Part shown: positions 12,520 to 24,441 of the stretch, in pieces | Numbering within the stretch: position 1 is the first letter of the stretch | How the letters are laid out: every line of letters starts with the position of its first letter | Source of the DNA: Pyrocephalus nanus | Lineage: Eukaryota > Chordata > Aves > Passeriformes > Tyrannidae | Assembly (NCBI GenBank): GCA_038380795.1 | Contig: CM076266.1 | Span: 29,090,145 to 29,154,144 of the forward strand | Length of the DNA: 64,000 nucleotides | Direction of reading: 5' to 3' | Program-made: the position numbers and the translations under genes | The notes under the pieces: generated by a model | Told to the model about the DNA's origin: nothing | The model's input: the letters and a program-made list of their open reading frames with translations, nothing else | Databases searched by the model: none

Positions 12520-14260
12520 ATATACAAAACTTGAGAGGATAAGAGAGCACCAGGCTATATTGATTTGCAGCTTAATTATGGTTTAGATCAGCAAATGGGA
12601 AAGCTTCATTCAGATAATCGATTTCTGTTTGTATTTGTACTCTAGGTCACATTTCCCTGCTGGCCCTCCCTGAAAGATTACTTTTCCCCTCCCTCTGCTG
12701 GTAACCAAGTTAACATATTTTCACATAACTACACCACTTTTGGCCATCCTTTACATCCCACTGAGATGCATCAATATCAAGGGTGTTGTTTCTGAGCTGT
12801 TTAGCTGCCCGTTTCCACACCCAGGTGAGTAACACGGTGGCACACAGCCCACTCCTGTGCATGAGCCAGCCAGTCCCTACACATGTGTGACCAGCCCATC
12901 CCTCCCTGCCGCTGTCCCCAGCGACTCCTGGCATCTCCTGCCTGAGGAGCTCTGTGGGATCACCTTCCCATGGTGCTCATAGGTATGAGGAATGTGTTTT
13001 GTGAAGGTGAACCATGTGGAACTTTAGTTGGCAACATGTAAGATCAGAAGGGGTGGCTGCCACCTTTTTCTTTAAAGCCACTACCAGCCTGATATTTTGA
13101 TTGGGGCCCTTGAAATTTTAAGTTTCATGTATTAAGAAGTAGTAAACATTGTCTATCTCTTCCTGTTAGATGGCTATTCATTTGTTCATAATTTGCAACA
13201 AGTTTCATTTGGATGAAAATTGGAATTCAAGCACTTATTTAGAATTCTTTTAATTAGTCAGCAATATATTTAACATGCTGGAGAAATAAGTTGACTAAAG
13301 TGTTTTGATTAAACCTGTTAATGAAAATATTCCTAGTAGGTTCTAATCCTGCAGGATTTTAGCAGTAGATCCTGTTACCACCTTGCACTAATTTTTCTAC
13401 ATAAAGTGGGAATGTATTTTATATGCCAGTTAGTTTAAACATGAATTAACAATGTGTGTGGAATGCAATTATCAGAATGAACTGAAACCAATGATTTCTT
13501 TGCATTCACGGAGAGCTGCCTGCTGGCCATGGCAGGGTGGGTGGGTCAAGGCAGCCTTGGTTTCTGATGGTTTCTTCTGCCCAGTGACTTCATCCATTTC
13601 AGTGGTTTGGCTTTCCTTAAACTTCACCAGCAAACATGGCCTGCCTGTGACTTCCCTTAACTAGAATTGCTTTAGGAGTAATAATCAATAATGATTTAAT
13701 TTGATTCAAGTAGATTGTTACAATATTCGGTCATCTGCTTGTCCACGTGGGACGTCCTTCAGTACAATTTCAGCAGTGCACAAGCTCGTGTTTCAAACTG
13801 TAGTCACGTGCAGAAATCCCAGCAGCAAGGGTTGACCAGCCCTGCCAGCAGGCACGGTTTGAGTCGCTCAGCTAAACCACAGGCATGGTCACCTCTGGGC
13901 AAAAGGTGTCCCAGTCCCCTGATGGGAGTCACACCTGTGTAAGAGCGGGAGGCGCTGCCCTTTCTTGTTCCATCAAAGCATCCCCCTCCTCTCGCAAGTC
14001 TTGGCTGAACTGATTTTTGTGGAGAAGGCAGACGGATGGGAAAAGGTTTTTCTTCAGCATTTCTCGGAATAGCTCCACGTTTGACTGTGGGTAGTACAGC
14101 TATTTTGAAGATGCTGTGCCTAAGTTGATTTGCACAGTTTCCTTTATTATGGACTAGCTATAGGCCTGTTTATAGATATGTATAGAAATGTTTTGCTGTG
14201 CCAAACTTTATAGTCTTTTTTTTTCTCCTTCAAAGTCCATTTACTTGAGTTATCCAAAAG

Positions 14261-14315
14261 AAAAAAAAAAAAAAAAAGTTCAACAATCCATGCATGTCTC
14301 TTTTTTTTTTTTTTT
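14261..14315. repeat. A17 / T15 inverted homopolymer pair
   Basis: A run of 17 A (14261-14277) is followed after 23 nt by 15 T (14301-14315). The spacer contains ATGCAT. The arms could pair as a stem. Confidence 0.75.
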
Positions 14316-16819
14316 GATTTGGAAACTAAGACAAATGTAGCCTGGAAATGCGTGCGATGGAGAACCCTTATTTTCAGTGTGCTAGCTGCTAAGTCAGAGA
14401 GATCCTACAGAAAAAACAGCTGCCCAGCAATGGGCATCTTGTTGGGATGAAGGCTTCTGATGATAACTCCATGGATTCAGCTACTGCTGATGAATGATGA
14501 CATCTTGAGTCTATCTGGTTATTTAGAGTTTGTTATACCCACACAAATACATGTACTATCAAAGGGAAAAGAGCATTGTTGATGCTTGCCTTAAAAACAA
14601 AAGCTGCAGAGTTGAGGAGTCTTTGGGACAGACACGTGGTCTAGAAGTAGTTGATTTTACACCCAAACTCTGTTCTCAGAAGATAAGCTGATTAACGACC
14701 TAATAGTCAGTTAGATGATAACCAACTCTGGTTTATGTGAGAAGGGTGTGTATATAAATTGAAAAGTATCTGTTGAGCTATTTCTTCCTATTCCCACTGC
14801 TTACACTCCCTTCCTTCCTTTCTTTTGTAATTCCATTACTTCTAGCATAGTTATGCTTTCTGCTGCCAAAGTCCTGCAGGAATTTACAGGAAAGGGGGTG
14901 GGTGTTGAAATGTTGCAAATCCATTGGCTGTATTCACCCTTGCTCTAAACTTAATTGTAAATGGCAAAGGCATTGTGAATGGACCCATCTTCCTCCCTGT
15001 CCTTGTCTTTGCCTTTACTAGGGCTAAACAGTATTTCTTTGGACAGGAGAAAGAAAGGGCCAGATGACAGAGCTGATGTTGAGTCATCATATTGCACTGA
15101 TGTCCCTGTGGATGTTGGGGATGTTCTCTCACAGAGCCATGGTCTGAACTAGCCTGATTTGATCTCACAGCATCGTTGTAAATTGAACACAAAATTCATT
15201 GTTACCATTGCCTTGTGGCTGGGCAGAAAGGGGTAGAGGTTGGAAAAAAAAAATAGGCTGAAAATATCTTGCTAAATGAATTTGTGCAACAGTTTTGATG
15301 GGATGTTTGGCCCTGCTAAGTTTCATTTAGCTTTGCCAGGGAGTTTTTGTGTGCCCTGCGTAGTGTGGGTTCCCACATTTCCCTAACTTTTTTGATAGAT
15401 GCTTGTGGAAGCAGAGGCTGGAGCAAAGCTGACAGGTTTTTTTCTATGTGCTGCTGGATTTAGTTGAACTCTGTGTTTTTAAAGTGGCAATGACAAGCTA
15501 AAAGAGAAACCATGGGATATCTTGGAAAGAACCATATGAATCTGACTTGAAATCCCACAGAATCTGTAGCTTCTGGTACCTCTGACAGCGATTTTAATTG
15601 CCACAAACTTTTGCAAAAACATGGCTTTCTGAGGGGCAGAGTGTAAAAATGCACTAAATACCATCCTGAATGTTTTGAAATTTTTACCTGTATTTCTGCC
15701 TACAGCAGCTAGCTTTGTTGTTGTAGGATCTTGTGTGAAAACTGAGGCACACTTGTACAGGGCAAGGTCTGAAGGAAAATGTTCCCTGCGTGTTGCAAGT
15801 AAGATATAATTGTCCACTTCTTTGCAACACCAGTCAGCCCATAAATTCTGCCATCACCCCTTCGTAACTTGGGAGTTGCCTTTTTCCTCCTCAGCCCTGA
15901 CACCTCCTTAACATTTTCCTACTGGCAGATGTTATAATCACTAATAAAAATAAACAAGCACCTGCTCAGGAAATCAGCTATCAAATACTTCAGTGAGCAG
16001 CATGCATTTCGCTCCAGTGCTTCAAATAAGTCTCAGGATTGTGACAGTCTGCTTGGAACACACAGCCTGTGATATGAGACCGGCATGCTCATCACATGTA
16101 ACGAAGACGGCAAAAAACTCTTTAAGCGTATGGGATGTGCACCAAAATTTTCAGTTATGCCAGAGCCACAGGCTGTGCCCTCTGTGCATCAGGAAGCTGA
16201 AGGGGAGGAGATGTTTGTGAGTGAGAGGAGATGACAGCGGGCCATTGATGGGATTGAGGTGGAGGGGGCATGAAGGTGAGTGTGCATCCAGTGATGCCAG
16301 CCAAAGGGTGCTGTGAGCTGGGTCACACTCTGGCCCCAGAGCACTCCAGCAGAACCAGCATGAGAGGTCACCAGTGTGGTGGAGCAGCTTAATATGCCTT
16401 GAGAGATGCTGGTGGTTGTCACTCTCTCCTTCGTGATGTAAGAAATATTATGTTTAGGTATACAGTTATTGTGTAATTAGGGAAAAGAGAGAATCACATG
16501 GGTCGGGATGGTGGAAAGCAAGGGCAGAAGGGAAATTTAGGGATGGGGACAACTTAGCAGCAAGCTCTCATGGTTTCTTGCTCTTTTCAAAGTGGAGCTA
16601 GTGGGTCTTAAGGGAGATCACTAGTTCCCACTAGGAATAGATACAGATTGAACCAGACCCCCAGAAGTGATTTCCATAACCAGCTCTATTGTAACCCTGT
16701 CTTACTCCAAATTAATTTTTCAGGCTTATGCAAGACATTAAGGTGCTTTACCTCACAAATACAGCCAGATTTTTCTTACATGCTACTGAGGCTGGACTCA
16801 ACATCATAAACATGATGGT

Positions 16820-16888
16820 GTAAACAAGAAAATAAAGCCTCTGATTAACCATTAGCCAATCAAGATACCAGGCTTGGTGGTTAATTAA
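16820..16888. promoter_or_regulatory. Candidate regulatory stretch with forkhead, CCAAT and TAAT motifs
   Basis: GTAAACA (forkhead-type) at 16820-16826, GATTAACC and AGCCAATCA near 16843-16861, and TTAATTAA at 16881-16888 cluster in about 70 nt of otherwise gene-free DNA. Motif clustering is the only evidence; conservation was not tested. Confidence 0.2.
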
Positions 16889-19800
16889 TCCAGACAGTGA
16901 ACTCACTTCCTAAATGCCATCAAGAGATTTTCAGGTGCATTAATGTGGTGCAGCTTTGTCTATGCCAGCAAGTAGTAGAGCCCGGGAGCAGATCCATAAT
17001 GCAGAAGAGTGCTGAGATTGCAGTGTGCGCACTGTCCACCTTTCATCTGAGAGAAATACACCTCTTGTGCCCTCTTCATGATGCAAACCACAGCAGGGCA
17101 AGTGGGAATGATTCTGTAAGTGCTCTCCTGACCTGAGCTGACCACTAATGTGTAGGCACCTTGCATGAATTGGCTCCATTCCAGCTTCTCTGAAAAAATA
17201 CTGGGATAAGAAACACATTAAGAAATACTGCTTAATCCCAGAAGCATAATATTAGGCTTTATGGAGACATTCTCAGTGTAGAATTAATACATGAATCATA
17301 CTGAATAATAACACATGATCAAATACCTAAGACAACCCTTTAAAAAAAAAAATTCTTAATCAGAAACTCATATTTTCGGAAGCTTTAAGGCAGGAACAGC
17401 ATTCCTAATTAATACACACAAATCTCCATCTTATAAGGTGCTAAGTGACTATGCCAAATAAAAAAAAAGGCTGTGAGCAGCACAGCCAGGACCAGGCTGC
17501 AGACTTTCTCATCCTGATAGCAGCCTCATGCCCATGACATCAGCGCAGTGCTTGCCCATGCAGGAAGGTATCCCAAAAGACTGAAGCTGGGAACTAGGCG
17601 GATTTCCAGAGAATAGCTTTTAATTGCAGATCATTGATCAATGCTGTTTGCTTTTACAAGCTTAGGCTAAACTTGGGAAGGAAGGGAGCTCTCCCTGCCA
17701 TGGGGTGTTGACCTGGCCAATGCCACTGCTGTCACTGCCTGTGCTTGATTTTTCACTGCTCTTCCCCAATAGCAAGTGACTGTATCAGATTTACAGGATG
17801 CTTCCAACATGAGTGTGGACTTTGTCACAGAGCAATGGCAACAGAATTTAGGGCAAGGCCAGTATCCTGCTTGGGAAAAGACCCTCAGGGTACAATGTGC
17901 CAGATACTGCCCTATCTGTGTCAGTTCACACCAGTGCTGTAGACAATACAGTCAGTTTTCCTCTGCTTCTCCCCTCTTTTAGAAGGAAAGTAAATCACTG
18001 CAGTTAGAATCACAAGTCCTAGTAAAATCCTGCTTGTGCCCAGAAAACTAAGTATCAGAGCTTGCCTGAAGCTTAGGAAGAAGTGGCATCTTTTTCAATA
18101 AATTTACATCTCTAAATAGATGATAAGTGATGAATCAATTTCCATATGTTTAAAATAGCAGAGCATTAAGGATTCTGGCACTTCAAGCAATCAACTAATT
18201 TGGGACCATTATGAGAATATCTTTTATATTAGTGGAGCAATTCATCTGAAAATCAGGGACAGTCTGCAGCTCTGTGCCCTCTCAATATCATAAAGGATCA
18301 CAAAGAGACAAAAAATCCTGTTTGTTTGCCTGATGATATTACGGTGCCTTGCGGCATTCAGGTCTTTGCAAAACCACCTTTCAGCCCTTAATAAGTCAAT
18401 TTACAACATACCCCCACCTGGCTTGCCTGGCCACACGATCTGCTCATGGCTGCACAGATACCACGATCAATAAGAGTGCTGGCAGATAATTCCTGGTGAA
18501 AAAGGCAGAAACTGTGATGTGACAACTTCTGTATCCCAAGAAGATGGAAGGGCAGAAGCTGTGTAGTGCTCTCCTCCCAGTTTCTTACATCCCTGTATCC
18601 AGTCTGGGCTCACTAAGCATCATCTCTGGCCATGCTGACTGGCTGCTTCCTGACCCTCAGCTGGCCAGCCCTAAACAAAAAGTTCACAACTCTTCATTCC
18701 TACCATTGTGTTTGTGTCTGAGATGAGACAGAGCATTTCTGAAAGGACACTGCATATTAAACGTGTACGCTCCATACTGTGCTTCAGAAAGCTTCAAGGA
18801 AAATCATCTTTCAGAATCGGCTGGTGTTGGTTTTACCTGCATGTGGTAGGATGAAGGCTTTGTGCTGGGCAAGAATAAAGGGAAGACGGAAGAAAGGTTT
18901 CAGGTAAAGGAATCCACAGTTAATCCGGCCTCTCGTGTCACCCTCAGTTTGCTGAGTCATCTAATATTTCCATCATATCTCAGTACACTGCTCACATATG
19001 TAATCTGCCATTGCTTTAATAAATGCATAGCACTATCAAACCAGAGGAGACACTATGCTGTTCCTGCACAGGACCCAGCAATGTGGATGTCAAGAGCAAT
19101 ACAGACTTCAAAACTGCCTGCCTGAAGGACCAGGAAGATGACAAGCATCAGTATATTCTCCTTCATATTTATCACATGATCTTCCTATTCTTAAAAAGCA
19201 GGGACTATGAAGATGACTGATTTCAGGGGTTGTTTGATGACTTCTTAAAATTTAAGTTCATATTTTGGACAAGGCAATGCCACCAGGAAAAGCTTCTAAT
19301 TACCAAGTGGATTTTGCATGGCCCAGATCTTCATCGCTATTTATGTATTTCTTACTGCCAAAGCAATAGGATATTCAACCACTGACTTCAAAAGGAGGAT
19401 TTGTGGGAGCAGCAGGATCTTCAATCTATATAGATTTTTAACTAACATTTTAACTTAATTGAGAAACTGTGCATTTCTAATTCACTTTCCCTCTACATCT
19501 TCTTGGCTTGGATCATTCTTCAGTTTTCTTGCTCCTTCCTCAACTCCATTTACCATAGAAATGGGGTATAAAAAAAAAAAGAAAAGCAACCCAAAGCAAA
19601 GAGAACAGCCACAGCTATGTTCCTCATTAAAGACAAGAAAAACACAGACTGCTATCTAGAAGCTCTGGAAAGCTGAGTATCCTCAGGAGCAAGGAAGTCA
19701 GGTGGGGAATAATTTGCAAGATACCAGCGTGCTGACTCCTGGACTCCAGCCCCTGGGGATGACGTGGGTGTGTTCACAGGGAAGATGCAGCAGCCGATGG

Positions 19801-22800
19801 GCAGGTTGGAAATACAACAGCCAGGAATTTTTTAACTTTTAGTAGCCTCAGGGTGGATACTTGGCAGTTAAAAATGGATCTGTTGGTCAACAGTCACTCA
19901 GCTTGAGTCCTTGGAAGAAGCCACTGCTGCTTTGCTGCAGCAGGACACATTTGATGCTGTTAGAGGCTCAGTGGAAATGCATGCGGAGCTCTGAGGGTGC
20001 AAGCACCATTGGAAGCCCCGCACAGACCAGGCACAACTGTTTCAGCACCTCTCTCAAACAAGTGCAAGTGTCAAGGCTCTGGACAGGTGAAAAGAGGGTT
20101 GTGAATGAGCCAGTACTGATAACAATAGGTAATATTTTCTTTTTAAAGACAGATCTCCATGAGGGGATCAATCTCCCTCACTTATTTTATTCCTCCTAGG
20201 ATTTCCTGATGCTTTTCTCTTCTGGAGCAAGGTTTCCTTAGGAAAACAAACTGTGGAAACAGCACAGAGATGCAAGAGAATAAGCCGATGCAGAACAGCA
20301 GTTAAGGGTGTATCTCTAATAATTTACTGGAGCTCAGCCTCCTGACCTTTCTGTATTTAGATCAGCAGGAAGGGTGCATAATGAGGGCTGCAAGAGGGCA
20401 GTCGGGTTCTTACAGCTGGTCAGGCGAATTAGAGTGAATTGCTTGGCAGTTCACCAAAAGCAGACCAATGAGGGCTCTTCATAAGGGAAAAAAAATAAAA
20501 TCTTGAAGTCCATGGATAGGATTTTTCAGATTTCTAACCTGCTGTAGAGGAGAACAGTGGTTCAGTGTTTCAGAGAGACACCACAGCCACGGGCAAGTTG
20601 CCTTTGTCTGACACATTTCAAAAACCCTTCTGCTTCACCACTCTCTGCAGTTTCTTGCTCCCCCCTCCCCTGCATACCTTTTCCCCATGTCCTTTAGTGT
20701 CACTGTGCCCTGGGAGAGTGGGGGAATAGTGAACACCGAGCAAGGTACTCTTCCCTTCCTCACTGGAGCACGGGGCTGTCGAGTTTTCAGCCTTCGAGAC
20801 CACGCTCATCACCAGGCATTGCAGAGGCAAGAGCTTTTGTAAAGATAAGTCCTGGGAGCTAGGTACTTTAAAAACCTTCCCCTCCACATCTCCTCCAATC
20901 CATGCAAATGGCAGAAAATTGGTTTATCCACTCAGTCCTCATGCTGTCATGACCTGACTAATTAATTTCTGTGAATGTGAAGAACTTGTATAAAACTGGA
21001 AGCCACCTGTAAAATGCGGATATTTGTATTTTTGTTCCAACTAGCGTGGCTGTGGCAGTGCACGTGGTCTCTCTTCCTAATACTCTCCGTAGGTTCTTCA
21101 ACTTGAAATGAGTTTTCCAATAGATGATAGTTACTGGCTGATGGCATCCCTCTGAAATGATCTTGCAACATTTCCCCGCCTTTGCTATGGCCTGGATCAG
21201 GGCACTGGAAAGCACCAGAGCTGCTGTATCCCAGAAGGAGATGGAAATGGAAATGTATCCGTGCAGGAAAGGAGAAACTACCTTCCCTTTGGTGCAGTTT
21301 TCCATCTGCAAGCCATCCTTGCCACAGCAGACAGCTTCCTGACCTCCCCTCTCCTCTCCCAGGAGGACAGTTGCTCCCTTATATGGCCACGCTTTGGGGC
21401 ATGAATGCTTATGGGTATTTGGAGCAAGTACGGAGAAAAACTATGTGTGTGATTTCAGTAGACAGTATTTCAGAAAAGCTGAGGCATTGTACAGCACTGC
21501 TGGCCATCTCCCCATCTCCTCAAATGAGCAGCAGGTGCTTCTGATTTTGACTTGAAAAGAGGCATAAGGGTGTCATGAACATTGCATCTGCCTCACATCC
21601 ATGTTGCCATCCCTCAGCCTCTGACATCAGCACAGTGGCCAGGGCCACTGAGCCTGGCTTGCTCTGCAAGCAGCACTTCCACGAGTTGCTTTGTAGCTTT
21701 GCCAAAATCACCAGCCTTTACCAGGTTGTTTTTATAATTTGCTCTTGAGGTACAGGTGTTGGGGCAAAGAGACGCATCACATGTACCTAAACAAATAATC
21801 ACATCTTTCTGATTTGAATGGCTGTGCTGTCAGACGTGACAAAGGATTTTGCAGCACATGCTGCAATAAGATATTTTGAATCTCATTCGAAACCTGTCAG
21901 CTTCCCTACTCCACAGAAGGGAGATAGCGAACAGCACATACTTCAAAGAGACATTTTAAGGACTAAAAAGAGGTTCACATGGGGCTTTGAAAATGCATAT
22001 AAATCACAGGTGTTAACACTGAGACCTCGTTTATTTGAAATTGTGTCTGTTTGCAATGCAGCCCTGACCTCCCCTTGCTGCTCTGTGCCAGGGTGCTGTC
22101 AGGCAGGGGGACACGGCTGCCTGGCTGCCCACCTTGGGGAACCACAAGAGACAGTGGGATTGAGGTTGACCTTGGTGGCTGAGCACTGTGGCACGGAAGA
22201 TGTCTGCCCTGGTGGTAGCATCCTGCCCACTGGTTGTTGGCAAGCAGTTATTGTCACATTTTAGGAGAAAGAGCTGTGTCTTTTCATGTCCAATTTTCAT
22301 GCTAATTACTTAAATACACTTGGAAAAGAAAACACCAAATACCCAACAATGAAAGAGTGTTGAAGTCAAAAAGTCCCGCACAGGATTCACAGCCTTGCCA
22401 ACCTCTGCAGGCCCAACAACCTGCAATCACGTTTAGGTTTCTGCAGGACCCCTGCCTCCTTCAGGAAATGGCAAGAGGTTTAGGATTTCCTTTCCAGCTG
22501 TTCAGGACTCACTGCTCCAGCCCCAGGCTCCCTGCAAAGCCATAGGTCTTTCACAAGTGCTCTACACAGCGAGGTTTTGAGGGTATTACTATACTCACCT
22601 CCCCAGGCCTGAGCGGTAGGTAGGAGACCGAGGTTGCCTCATTTTCTTCTAATGAAGAGACATGCAGCAGGACCAGGGTAATAACCTACAAAAGCACACC
22701 CAGATTCTGGGATTTGAGGCACCTAGACCAGGAGCTTTGGAACATTAGCAATTTTTACAATGCTTTGCACATTCAGAGCACAGCTCCAAGTGTAATGAGG

Positions 22801-23214
22801 AGCGCTCAGCACTTGCCACTCTAATAGCACCCCAGGCATGAGGGCATTATCCAGAATGTCTGTGCAGAATAGAGGAAACATCCTTTGGTGGGAAAATCAG
22901 CAGTCATTCACAACCCACACGCAGAAAGGGACTGAGTTACAGTTGCACAAGCACTCCTGTTGTTGGCATTTCCTTATACCTCAGCGCTCGGCTGCAATGC
23001 CAGAGGAGGCTTTTCTCTGTGGTATCACTAGTGACAAGTTCTGCTGTATCCATGGCCACTCCTGGGGCCAGGGGCAGGAGATGATGACCATGGAGCTGAG
23101 CACAGCAGCATGGGTGCTTGGAGCATGCCCTGGGCCAGCCAGAGGCAGTGGGGCTGCGTTCTTGCCGCAGTCTTGCTGGCACTGCCGTGCTGGGCCTCAT
23201 TACCCCTGCAACTT

Positions 23215-23312
23215 GGAACCATAGAAACATTATTACCACCATGCTCTAACCAACTGAGCTACTCTCGAGGTCATTTGGGTTGGAAAAGACCTATCTAATA
23301 TCACCGAGTAAC
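23215..23312 (-). mobile_element. CR1 3' tail interrupted by a tRNA-Ile 5'-half (chimeric SINE-like retroposon)
   Basis: On the minus strand the CR1 subterminal sequence (GGTCTTTTCCAACC, then CAAATGA; about 23310-23266) is followed by 34 nt at 23261-23228 that match the D arm and anticodon arm of tRNA-Ile(AAT) at about 31 of 34 positions. TAGCTCAGTTGGTTAGAGC is exact, and TGGTG and TAATAA follow. The next bases, TTTCTATGG, resemble the CR1 terminal repeat. The T arm and 3' acceptor half of the tRNA are absent, so this is not a tRNA gene. tRNA-Ile heads joined to CR1 tails are known from passerine SINEs (TguSINE1), but there the head is 5' of the tail; here the tRNA piece sits within the tail. 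Confidence 0.6.
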
Positions 23313-24049
23313 CTCACTGATTACTTAGGAGTGGTCAAATGATTTATGTACCAACTGATACATACGATGGGAGTGTAAGATGTGTGACACAGACCATATT
23401 AGCTGGTTATTTGGTACCTGCTGTGGAAATGGATTTAAATACCACTCAGGAGACAAGCAACAGCCTCTGGGCTGTGTTAGAGGCCAGTGTTGTCTTTGTC
23501 CTTGCAAACTTTTCTCCCCGCTGCCACATATGGGCTCTGTTATTCCTGTTCCCCTCCAAGAATTCCCGGGCTTCTAGCTGAAAATCCATCCAGGCCTGTG
23601 GGGATTTGTTTTCCTTTGTGACACAGTGGACACCGATGCAAATCTAAGGCCCTTTACAAATGCAGACCAGATCTCATACCTTCTATGCCTTGCTGGATAT
23701 ATAATCACTTGAGATAAGCTTGGAAGAGAACCTGAGCCTTACTGCAAACCCACCAGTCCCCAGTGACAGGATGGGGGGCTGGGAGCAACCTCCGTAAAGC
23801 TTTCCAGTGTCACGAGGTGAATCTGTCCACATCTGGACAGCCCAACAGCTCACATTTGGGTGGCTCCCACGAGCCCCGCGCAAGGGGTACCCACCCCTGA
23901 GTTTAGCACAGTGGGTTCTGCCGAGATCCCGGCCCAGTTCTGGGAAGATAGAAGGGAAGCGAGAAGACGAGGCACCGTCTCACCGACAGCGCCTTCCTGA
24001 GTGGGCTTGAAGGCGCTTTTTTTTGTTGGGTTTTTTTTTCTCCCCCCAT
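23313..24049. other. Upstream flank of the MTURN CpG island
   Basis: Between the chimeric retroposon and the CpG island. GC content rises from about 23.8 kb. No gene or repeat was recognised; proximal promoter elements of MTURN could lie here. Confidence 0.5.
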
Positions 24050-24279
24050 CCCCCGCCCCCCGCCCCCCAAGTTGCCAGAAGGCGTCGAGTCAATTGTCTG
24101 TAGCGAATTCCAGCGGGGCCGGTGCCGGGAGCAGGGAGCAGGGAGCTGGGAGCGGGTCGCGGTGCGGGGGGCGGGCGGGGCGGTGCGGGGGGCGGGAGCG
24201 GGGCGGTGCGAGGCGCGGGGGGCGCGGGCGGTGCGGGGGACGCGGGCGGGAGGCGGCGGCGGCGGCGGCGGGGTCGGCG

Positions 24280-24441
24280 ATGGCTTTCGAGGCGCTGGCG
24301 GAGGCGGCGGAGCGGTGGTGCGCCCGCACGCCCTTCCAGCTCATCGCCGCCGAGGAGACGGAGCGGCGCATGGACTTCTACGCCGAGCCCGGCGTCTCCT
24401 TCTACGTGCTGTGCCCGGAGGCCGCCTGCGGGGACAATTTC
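24280..24441 (+). CDS. MTURN: MTURN coding exon 1
   Basis: Begins MAFEALAEAAERWCARTPFQ and ends GDNF, followed by donor GTGAGTG at 24442. It encodes 54 residues. Codon third positions are almost all G or C, reflecting the island rather than a foreign origin. The only ATG preserving family length is at 24280; an internal ATG (Met31) follows EETERR. Confidence 0.96.

Larger units (their letters stand above)
12520..23214. other. Intergenic region between EAF1 and MTURN
   Basis: No exon was recognised on either strand. I looked for collagen Gly-X-Y repeats (COLQ, the human neighbour of EAF1) and for PLEKHA8-like sequence, and saw neither. Contents: an A17/T15 pair at 14261-14315, AT-rich stretches at about 16.8-18.3 kb rich in homeodomain-like motifs, and otherwise unremarkable sequence. 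Frames of 100-148 codons here (e.g. 21818-22264) have no recognisable domain. Confidence 0.7.

Noticed and set aside
21818..22264. 148-codon open frame on the + strand
   Set aside because: Longest frame in AT-normal intergenic DNA, but no domain and no splice or promoter context; consistent with chance.
23228..23261. tRNA-Ile gene
   Set aside because: Only the D arm and anticodon arm are present; the T arm and 3' acceptor are missing and CR1 sequence flanks it.
12520..24000. COLQ or PLEKHA8 exons between EAF1 and MTURN
   Set aside because: No Gly-X-Y repeats and no lipid-transfer or PH-domain-like exon were seen on either strand.
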